Shown: in pieces, positions 21,624-30,225 of the stretch | Layout of the letters: every line of letters starts with the position of its first letter | Numbering within the stretch: position 1 is the first letter of the stretch | Source of the DNA: Guadua angustifolia | Taxonomy: Eukaryota > Streptophyta > Magnoliopsida > Poales > Poaceae | Direction of reading: 5' to 3' | Assembly: GCA_036346375.1 (NCBI GenBank) | Contig: CM070517.1 | Span: forward strand, 47,774,200-47,838,199 | DNA: 64,000 nt | Made by a program: the position numbers and the translations under genes | The notes under the pieces: model-generated | The model's input: the letters and a program-made list of their open reading frames with translations, nothing else | Database searches by the model: none | Told to the model about the DNA's origin: nothing

Positions 21624-21945
21624 AAGTAGCGCGTGGCTAGGCTGGAGTCAGAGAGGGCGGTGGTGATCTTCGCCAAGAGCGGCTGCTGCATGTGCCACAC
21701 AGTGACGACCCTCTTCGGCGAGCTCGCCGTCAGCGCGGCCGTGCACGAGCTCGACAAGGACCCGATGGGGAAAGATATGGAGAGGGAACTCGCCAGGAGG
21801 CTCAGCAGCGGCGGCCCCGCCGTCCCGGCGGTGTTCGTCGGTGGGAGCCTCGTCGGCGGCACCAGCAAGGTCATGTCCATGCACCTCAGGGGAGCTCGTG
21901 CCCCTGCTCAATAGCGCAGGTGCACTATGGTTATACGAGATCAGC
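21624..21945 (+). pseudogene. CC-type glutaredoxin pseudogene
   Basis: This is a paralogue of the gene at 18,561. It keeps the CCMC active site (SGCCMCHTVTTLFGEL) and PAVPAVFVGGSLVGGTSKVM. Aligned with the intact copy, the start ATG has become AAG and the next codon is TAG (21,624-21,629), so translation has no proper start; the open frame begins only at a GTG (21,633). Near the end, two bases are missing relative to the paralogue in HLAGELVP (at about 21,887-21,895), which shifts the frame and ends the protein at 21,914. The GALWL tail can still be read in another frame at about 21,919-21,935. Loss of start and functional tail points to a recent pseudogene. A downstream start with altered function cannot be fully excluded. 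Confidence 0.85.
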
Positions 21946-21959
21946 TTATATAAATAAAA

Positions 21960-22945
21960 AGAACCGGTGAGATTAAATGCATCTCCTTCATTTTGAAGGA
22001 AAGCAAATCCCACAATAATCTAAAAAGAAAAAATCTTACAAATTCTCTCATTAATCGAAAAAAGAGAAAGATTTCTACTACTTATTTTAATAAAACAGAT
22101 TAAAACGGCGCTAATTAATCATATACAGATATTGGAGTTATGTAATATAGTATTTTAATTATAGATAGTAAATTTGTGTAGCAAAGACAAACTGTATCTT
22201 AATATTTAGTCATAATTGCACATGTGAATCCTCTGGTTAAAAATTAATCAAAGAGAGCATACGTGTGTGCATGGGAAATAGCAATGCTATTGTTGAAATT
22301 ATGATACGTGGCTTAACTTCCAATGTAAAGAGAAAATCCATATAAATAAAACAACCATGATATTAAAGAAACCTCATTCATTTTGAGGAAAAGAAAACCT
22401 CACAATAATATAAAAAGAATAAATCCTACAAATTCTCTCATTAATCAAAAGAAAGATTTGCACCACTTATTTTGATAAGATCATATTATAATGGTGCTAA
22501 TTAATTATATATATAGATATTAAAGTTGTGTAATAATTATAATTGTATTTCAATTATAGATAGTAGAGTTGTATATCAAAAACAACCTGTATCTTAGTAT
22601 ATAGTTATGTAATTACACGGTGAACCCGCTAGTTACAAATTAGTTAGAGAGCATACGATGTGCATGGGAATTAGGGTTCGCTTTGTTTCAAACTTTTGAT
22701 TCTCTAAAAGCTGATTCTCGATTGTGATTGTAGAGAAGCCGATTCTCTAAAAGTGGAATCCGTACACATATGAAGTGGATTGTGGATTTTAGTGTATATG
22801 GGTGGGTGGATTGTGAGAATCGGATTATAGAATCAGTTGTTTGTTTCGATTTTGCTTTTGGGGCTAGAATCCGTAATCGGTTAAAACAAACAGGGCCTTA
22901 GCAACGCTATGGCTGAAAATTATGGTACGTGGCTTAACTACACAT
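21960..22945. repeat. Tandem AT-rich units, about 390 bp each
   Basis: Unit 1 (about 21,960-22,345) and unit 2 (about 22,346 onwards) share CTCATTCATTTTGAGGAAA-like text, TACAAATTCTCTCATTAATC, GGTGCTAATTAATTATA, and an end block GTGTGCATGGGAA...TACGTGGCTTAAC. Unit 2 is interrupted by the MITE at 22,674, and its end block resumes after it. Text such as GAACCCGCTAGTTA resembles Helitron 3' ends, so these may be non-autonomous Helitron-derived copies, which is inference. Confidence 0.7.
22674..22897. mobile_element. Tourist-like (PIF/Harbinger) MITE, 224 bp
   Basis: Terminal inverted repeats of the GGCCCTGTTTGTTT type are seen (GGGTTCGCTTTGTTTCAAAC at the left, its imperfect reverse complement ending ACAAACAGGGCC at the right), flanked by TTA target duplications (22,671-22,673 and 22,898-22,900). 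Unit 1 of the surrounding tandem repeat shows the empty arrangement GGGAAATAGCAATGCTAT. Confidence 0.85.
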
Positions 22946-22986
22946 GTAAAGAGAAAAGGAGAGCAAGTGCTCATAGAAAGTATTTG

Positions 22987-23186
22987 CAGGGGCGGATTCA
23001 ATAGTATGTTAGGTTGGGCTGCTGCCCTACCTATAATTTATAAGGTCTTTTATACTCAAGTGTGTATATACTTCATAGCCCAACAAATTTGGCCCATAAG
23101 TAGGGTATAGCCGAACAAATTTATACCTATGTGTGTATATACTTCAAGCTTGCCCCACCTATAATTTCTTCCTAGGTCCGCCACTG
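22987..23186. mobile_element. hAT MITE, 200 bp
   Basis: The ends CAGGGGCGGATTCAA and the reverse complement of TTCCTAGGTCCGCCACTG are typical hAT termini. The 8-base target duplication AGTATTTG is exact (22,979-22,986 and 23,187-23,194). There are short internal repeats of GTGTGTATATACTTCA. No coding. Confidence 0.9.
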
Positions 23187-23194
23187 AGTATTTG

Positions 23195-23879
23195 TATCGA
23201 AGGCCAGTCTTTAGTTCTGCATGTTTATATATACCAGATAGTATAACGCGCTACGTCGCGCCACACAAATTTCACTGGAGATTTTTGTTACAAAAATAGT
23301 AGAAGGATCTAAATGTAATATTAAATATTTCGCCACGGATTTTTTTTGCAAAATAATCAGATCTAAACATAATTTTAAATCTTTCGGATTTAAAGAACCG
23401 ACGCTCGAGTTAAATTTGCAGAACTATAGGGTTCTTTTTGTAAAATAACCAGTTGAAGGACCTATTCATGATTTTAGATTTTTTATAGGGCTTTTTCACA
23501 AAAAAATATACCGTATGGCCTCAATACTCTTCAAATCTTCCAAGCATAAGATATATAGATTTGTCATCTGTGTCTTTCAGTTTTTGTTTCATCTCAAAAA
23601 TCTTTTCTATTAACTCAAACTTTCCCTTCAATTGTTCTATCTCCAACTCGAGTTTTTATTTAACATCTAACAGCTTTTCCCTGTCGTCTACCTTGTTTGT
23701 AAGCTTTATTTTATATATGTATGCAATTTGTAATCATTGATACATAATCAAAAAGATAAAGTAATTCATATTTATTATGTCAACTTTCTAGCACTAACAG
23801 AAGGTAACCATCTAGTTCAAGACCAATTATGACATGTCAAGATGCTAACTGCCAATACGTAGACTATACAGGATATTAG
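23195..23879. other. Intergenic, nothing recognised
   Basis: AT-rich; no gene or clear element. Confidence 0.5.
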
Positions 23880-25319
23880 TAAGCAAGTTGCTCAAGTCAA
23901 TCAAGGATACTGAAACATGATACTTAACAAATATAAATAAAGTGTTCTCAGATGTAAGGCTGCCTTAATTAAAAGACCTCCTCGCCACTAGGGACAAGAT
24001 CATAGACTAATTTGTAATAATCTTACCATATATATTTGTAATTGGCAATTCTCAATATTTGATAATTAATGAAAACATAAACAATCGATTATTAAATATC
24101 AGAGCAGCTTACTGGACTACACTTAAAAATCCAACAATTGCTAGCAATAGTGTCGGCCAACTACAAGAAGATAACAAAAACAGCAGGTAGAGCAAGGTAT
24201 TGAAGACAATAGTAAAAACAATAAGATAACAGAAAGGTAAAATGATCCTTCACATGTACATTTATTAGAAGATGCCAATTATTCTAATCAAGTAAACATG
24301 AAAACTGAGAATTGTTGCTATGTCATCACAAATTGTCTTTATATAGTCCAATCTTCATAGAACAAGTATCACCCCAACATACAAGGTCCCCGAGATGCTA
24401 AATATCTAGCTTCTTTTTGCATGAACAGTATAGAACAACCTGAAAGATTGTTGTATATACTCACAAAGCACCAACAGTGCAAGGCACGATGACGGCGAAC
24501 GGGCTCAATGAGGATGACGGCGCAAGGGCAGGAGGGGAGGAGGGTTGCGCATGACCTCGGGGACGATAGGTGACTGATCGGCAGCAGTACACTTCTCACC
24601 GGGACGAGGTGTGCCACGAGAATAAGGGAGGCTGAGGGGCACGAGGGCGGAGAGAAGCATGAGGGCGAAGAGGAGTAAACTCCTTTTTTATAGGATGGAG
24701 GGGAAGCCGAGAGGTCAAACGCGAGGTGGACACCTCGGCTTTTGGTGTTTGAATGGATCGGGAGGAGAAGTCGAGCATAAAAAGAGAAGCCGAGGGGGCA
24801 TTTACTATTACGATCGGTTCTAGCCTCAGAACTGGTCATGATGACCAAATCAACACTATCGATTCTGATCTCAGAACCGATAGTGATACCAATAATAGTG
24901 ATGTTTTGCATCATATTTTTCATCCACGTCAAATCATATATTACTATTTTTTAAAAAAGTTGATATCGACTCAGATAAAGAGATAATGTTATATCATTCT
25001 GTAGTAATGTACATATTCAATGGTCAATACCACGACAGAAGATACCAATAATCTTGTCTTCTTTGATGAACAAGGAATGATCCAAGATACCAAAACAAGT
25101 GAAGTTATCCGATAACTCCATATTAAAGTTGAACGCGAACCAGTGGCGTATTTAAAGGGGGGCGTAGGTGGGCTGGAGCCCCACCCGTGGCCCAGCGCAG
25201 GACCCCCCAACACACACAGCTGGGCCGCCCCAATATGCAGTGCTTAGTTGCTTACCCTCCAGTTTCCAGGCCGAGCGCTGGGCTAGGTAAAAAAGTTTTG
25301 TCTTGCATTAGAAATTTCG

Positions 25320-25919
25320 GTGCCCACTATGGAAGATCGAAAACATACTAGAGGTCACACGAGATGTGAAAAGCAATTTGTTACTTATCATTATTATTAT
25401 ATTGATACTTTTCTTATTGTGATTGATTCACTAGCTACCGAGTTAGACAATCGGTTCAGTGAATTTTCGACAGAGCTTTTGAGATGCATTGCTTGTCTAG
25501 ACCCAAGAGATTCATTTGCAAATTTTGATCATGGTAGGTTTCTTCGGCTTTTAGAGATTTATTCAGATGATTTTTCATCATATGATCGTGTGATTTTGGA
25601 AGCACAACTTGATTTATTCATTGATGACTTGACAAGAGAAGAATTTTCAAGTTGTGATGATCTTGCTAGTCTCGCGGTGATGATGGTTGAAGCAAAAAAG
25701 CATGTTGTTTATCCATTGGTCTATAGGTTTATTGAATTAGCATTAGTTTTACCTGTGGGCACAGCTACGGTTGAAAGGGCTTTCTCGACAATGAAGATTA
25801 TCAAGACAGATTTGCGTAATAAGATAAGTGATGATTGGTTGAATGATCTCATGGTATGCTACATCGAGCGAGACATATTTTCCAAGATAGACATGGAAGA
25901 TATTTTGCAACGTTTTTAG
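25320..25919 (+). pseudogene. hAT transposase fragment with C-terminal dimerisation domain
   Basis: Open frame of about 200 codons that begins with GTG, not ATG. The text from RFIELALVLPVGTATVERAF through STMKIIKTDLRNKISDDWLN and YIERDIF is the hAT C-terminal dimerisation region of the TTF-type/ZMYM-like transposase branch. The BED-like or TTF zinc finger and the catalytic core upstream are missing. It lies fully inside the hAT element. Part of the frame may be the relic of a splice-joined exon. Confidence 0.85.
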
Positions 25920-26074
25920 AACATAAAAACCCGTAAATATCAACATCAACTCTTAAGAAGTAATGATTGGTACGTTTTTTTCTTTGTAATGTTACGATTT
26001 ACATTATATGCATCGTTAGATAAGTATTAGTATTTTTATATTATATATATCATTCTCGACATGTTCTATGTTCA

Positions 26075-26077
<3 letters not shown>

Positions 26078-26121
<44 letters not shown>
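26078..26121. repeat. AT microsatellite
   Basis: About 22 consecutive AT units inside the hAT element. Confidence 0.95.
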
Positions 26122-26125
<4 letters not shown>

Positions 26126-26563
26126 TTTGGAGATCTTAATTTTAGCCTCTTTTCTAAGTTTCTAGATACGCCTCTGACGCGAACAATCACCCTCGATCGT
26201 GCCTGTACTTAGTACGTTCTAAATATGGGGTTATTCCAAATGAAAGCTAATCATTGCTTGTGCCTTCCTGGCCCATCACTCATGATCTAGGCCCATCGAA
26301 ACAGGTTTGGAGAGCCTACACATAATAATGCATGGATCCTTGCAGAAAATTCATCTAGATCACCTGGTTTCCCAGAGGGGAAAAAACATTCATCTGGACC
26401 GTTTGATGTCTGATCAATGATGAGATATGCATGGTCCTTATGGCTGACCAAGCTAGAGAGAGCATCTTCGTCAACATCTGTTTTTACCCCTCGCTATTAC
26501 TGGTCATTGTTGGTCCTTCCATGCATGTCCTTGCAGCATCTTTTGTGAGCATCCATTTGTTTA

Positions 26564-27086
26564 GGGCATGTTTGGATCCATTAGCACTAATAATTAGCTA
26601 GCTAATGGCTAATAGCTAGCTAACTATTAGCTGACTAATTATTAGCTGTGACTGTTTGGATCTACTAGCTAATAGGTAGTTGAAAATTTAGTTATAGATG
26701 CAAATGTCCATTGTACCCTTGCATTAATGATGCATTGCTTCTTGGTTTCAGCTGCTGGTTAATTCCTCATCACATTCGATCAGCTGATCCTAGCGTCGCG
26801 AGACGTGCGATCAACCCCATCCAGAGCTCCCAGTACCTCACGTTCCAATATATGCTTGGGACAACATGGTCCAGATAGAGCCTGCAATCTTTGAGTTTAC
26901 TGCAGGCCAAGGGCAAATAAGACTTTTCACCATCTATTAGCACCAATTAGTTAGGGTCTACCACTAATGAGATAACCATTAGTGGGATGTTAGCTAATTA
27001 TTAGTCAGATATTAGCTGGCCTGTTTGGATCTCCTTTAGCTAATTTTAGCAGCTAATTGTTAGTGCTAATGGATCCAAACATGCCC
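26564..27086. mobile_element. Tourist-like (PIF/Harbinger) MITE, 523 bp
   Basis: Perfect terminal inverted repeats GGGCATGTTTGGATCCATTA (plus GCACTAA) at both ends, internal TTAGCTA-rich sequence, and TTA target duplications (26,561-26,563 and 27,087-27,089). The empty sites are in copies B (TTTGTTTAGTAGTAG, 32,434) and C (TTTGTTTAGTGGTAG, about 43,527). Confidence 0.95.
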
Positions 27087-27787
27087 TTAGTGGTAGTGGT
27101 TGCTGAAGCCGACGTCTTTCTGTACCTTTAAAATTCATTTTCGATAAATTTGATCTTCCTTTGTTCGAGCTTAAAAGACCAGCAGGTGAGATGAGTCCCG
27201 TGCTGTGTCAGAGGAGCTTGGCAGCCACCTGCCGACGATCAGTTGCTCGGAAAGTTGCAACGATTGACTAATTAATTAAGTTATTGATAAGCGAAGTGAT
27301 TGATTAGCGATTTAATTAAGGGGTTAATTTAGTAGTGCGATTAAATTAGTGATTAATCAGTAGATTTGATTCTTGTCGAGTTGACCTGCTGAGCTCCTAA
27401 AGAGTAGGAGGTGACTCGTGGGGATCAAATATACAAATGATTTCGGAAGGGGTATATATAAAAAAAACATTAAAAAGCAAAACTTTCGTGGTCGCTTATC
27501 ATCTCACATGACTGATGAGGTTTTGAGATTGGATTAACCAAAAAATGTGAATTGCATAGCAGTACTAATTTGCTAGAACATTTCCAGTTTGGGTGTCTAA
27601 TTGAAATCGTAAGACAGTAGCCAGGCTACATACAAATATATGTCTTACTTGACAAAATTGTCATATGGCAAACCTATTTCTTCATTAATTTACAATGGCT
27701 AAACCAAACTAACTCGAAACATACATGTTTTCATAAGCAAGAACAATGAGTCTGCTTGCCACAGCACAGAGGATCCTATGTCCGCAT

Positions 27788-29564
27788 TAGGGGTGGAAAA
27801 AAAACTCGAAACTCGCGAGTTTAACGAGTACTCAAAAACTCGACTTGACTCGAACTTGTTCCTTAACGAGTCGAGTCGAGTTGGATTTTGAACTCGTTAA
27901 GTTAACAAGTTAAACGTGCGAGCTAACGAGTTTAACGAGCGAGTTAACGAGTTGAAAACCCTAACCTAACCCAAGTACCCAACTAGCCAACTCTTCCGTT
28001 CAAACTTCAGAGTTTAGACGCGCCGCCTCCCCTCCCCTCCGATAACCTAACCCAAGTACCCAACTAGCCAACTCTTCCATTCAGGCTCAAGGCCCTCCCT
28101 CCTCCAACGCGCCTGTTCCTCCGACGCTACTTTGCACCCCCTTTCGACGCGCCGCTTCCTCCCTCCAACGCACCCCCTCCGACCTCCGCTTCCTCCCTCC
28201 TCCGACGCAGCGATGGACTTCACCTCCGACTCGAACCAAAGCTCCAGATCCACCACCTCCCCTCCGGTCGTCCCCAAGGTTAGCATTTCCCAGATTTTCC
28301 TGAATACACAGGCAACCGTGGCCTTTTTGGCTGTAAAACAACTTGTTTGGGTTTTGTTGGTACTAACTGTTATGCTTCATCCTGAAGTAATGAGGTCAGA
28401 TATCTTCTGAGGTGAGATGTGCTATGGACTTGAAGTATCACATCTTCTTGGTGTCTACCGGCAACTGATAGTGTTCTTTAGCAAGCTTGGTGCTGGTTTA
28501 AGTGGATAAGATTTCTCCTCATGGAACATCATAGAAATTTTGTTGCAGGGTTAACTCTCCCCAACCAAATTGATCATAAAAGCAAATTATGATCTGGGGG
28601 AGATTGCTTTGTAGTTTAGGATTTACCTCTTGGATAGAAACTGATTGTTCTTGAACATGTGACTTATTGTTCTAGTTGAACTTCTTATGTATCACATTCA
28701 TTTGATCTGGGACATAGATACCACAATCCCCACTCTATTGATATATTCTGTTCCTAGAACTTAGAAACCCCTGATGTGCACGTTGAATGAAATAATTGGT
28801 GATGAGCCTTATGTATTGATTAAATTGCAGAGAGCAAAACAAAATACCTGCGTGTAGCCTTTGTATATGTATTTTAGTACGTCTTTATATAGCAGTAGAA
28901 TAGAGCAGAGGTAATTCTTTGGTCCTTCCAAATAATAATGGTGGCTGCAATATTTACACATTCCTGCTGTAATGCACTGGCCGCAATTTATTTACATTTG
29001 ATGGGAGTTCTGAGGATGCTATTTAGGCTAAAAAGTCAAGCTTCTTCCTTCGAATCTTACATGTGCCTCTGTATACATGTTGTAAAATGCATGCTCTCTG
29101 CTGAATCCAACAAACCTTGTGTATTTTTGTACTCTCAGTAGAAAGATGGGATCTTGGTCTTCCTTAAAATCTTGAAACTGGACTGTTTTCCATTAGTTCC
29201 TGTTGGTTATTACTGAACATGTGTATTTTGTGCTGTGTTGATGAATATATCTTAATATAAATCATGTCTCCAATTTCTTAAACAAACCAGTTATTCTTGC
29301 TTCCTTTTCTGCTTAGTTGTACCCGTTTTAATACTATTCGCATGAATGTAGATAGTTTTTTATGCACCACAGTGGTTGATTTCTCCCATTTGTTGAACTA
29401 TATTTTTGCATACTTAATGAATAGTTCTGTCAATCATCAATCAGTTTTTTGGTGTACGTATGCTATTATATGCCAATCATCAATCTGTTGTTGAATTTAT
29501 ATGTCCAATGCATACATTGTTGCTCACATTTATAACGAGTTTAACGAGCCAACTCGAGTTTTAT
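27788..29564 (+). mobile_element. hAT-like element with AACGAG subterminal repeats, right end cut
   Basis: It starts TAGGGGTGGAAAAAAAACTCG, a common hAT terminus, followed by many AACGAG/CTCGTT motifs to about 27,955. The right side ends ACGAGTTTAACGAG then CAACTCGAGTTTTAT, the inverse of the inner left end, but the outer 12-15 bases are absent where copy B begins. Inside are a 40-base direct repeat (27,964 and 28,042; AACCTAACCCAAGTACCCAA start), a GC-rich exon-like stretch (28,100-28,280) with an ATG at 28,213 and a possible GT donor at about 28,280, then AT-rich intron-like DNA. This resembles a transposase first exon and intron, but no transposase domain is visible. Confidence 0.55.
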
Positions 29565-29569
29565 AGGAG

Positions 29570-30225
29570 TGTCGGGGACTCAGAAATATGTGTTTGGTCA
29601 ACGGACGGTCAACAAAGCCCCTAGCTCGAGCTCAAGCCGCGAGATCTTTGACCACGACGTGGACCGTGCGGCTCCCTTACGGCCTCGAGCTAGGGGCAAG
29701 GAGTCAGTTTCCGCCCGGTGGGGTCAAGCTCGGGATACGAATCGTGCATTCAACCGGCGGTTACGAAAGTCCTTAAGTGGTGGAGTTAAGCCAGGCATGG
29801 GCGACAAATTCGGGACGATTACGGCCCACCTTCATTGCGCATGAAGCCACTCTCCCGGGAATCTCTCCGGAAGGTTTCCAGTAACAGCTAAGAGGGATAT
29901 ATAACCCCCTGGGACGAGCGTGCTCAGGGACATCATCACAACATACACACACGCTAGTACTCAGGCTGCAGAAGCTCGAGCTAGAAAAGACCTTTGTGTA
30001 CTCAAACATAGTGAGATTCACCGCCTCCCGGCAAGACTGAAGTAGAGCTATTACCTATCACATGGGCTCGAACCAGTATAACTCTCGGTGTCCTGTTCTC
30101 TGTCTTTGCCTCCGACCATTAGGACAGTAGGACCGACCCTCCGGTGAGCGAAGTCGATTCAGGGTCCCTGTATACACGATCAACCCCCTTTCATTTCTGT
30201 TGTCCGGCGATCCCGATCGTCGACA
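29570..30225 (+). mobile_element. Solo LTR, 656 bp, with 5-bp TSD
   Basis: It starts TGTCGGGGACTCAG and ends GATCGTCGACA (TG...CA rule), with AGGAG on both sides (29,565-29,569 and 30,226-30,230). A core promoter GGGATATATAACCCC lies at about 29,892. No internal domain, PBS or second LTR. The GC-rich U3 and the TGTCGGGGA start suggest Gypsy, which is inference. Confidence 0.88.

Larger units (their letters stand above)
25141..26176 (+). mobile_element. Internally deleted hAT transposon, 1,036 bp
   Basis: The ends CAGTGGCGTATTTA and (reverse complement) CAGAGGCGTATCTA form the inverted repeat, flanked by the 8-base target duplication ACGCGAAC (25,133-25,140 and 26,177-26,184). Copies B and C have the single empty site. 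It carries the 3' part of a transposase gene and an AT microsatellite. The ends are intact, but the transposase is partial, so it could only move with help from another copy. Confidence 0.95.
23880..27787. repeat. Segmental duplication, copy A
   Basis: Aligns with copy C (about 40,020-44,532) over its length and with copy B (30,226-32,928) from about 24,672. It contains a GC-rich part (24,480-24,800), a block with palindromic GGTTCTGA/TCAGAACC text, an end reading TTCTGTAGTAATG at about 24,994-25,006 that resembles a CACTA terminus, and a non-coding right half. No intact gene. Copy-specific insertions are the hAT element at 25,141 and the MITE at 26,564. The right end abuts the element starting TAGGGGTGG. 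Confidence 0.88.

Noticed and set aside
24369..24932. 187-codon minus-strand frame in copy A
   Set aside because: Not preserved in copies B or C (frames break), no domain; part of the repeated segment.
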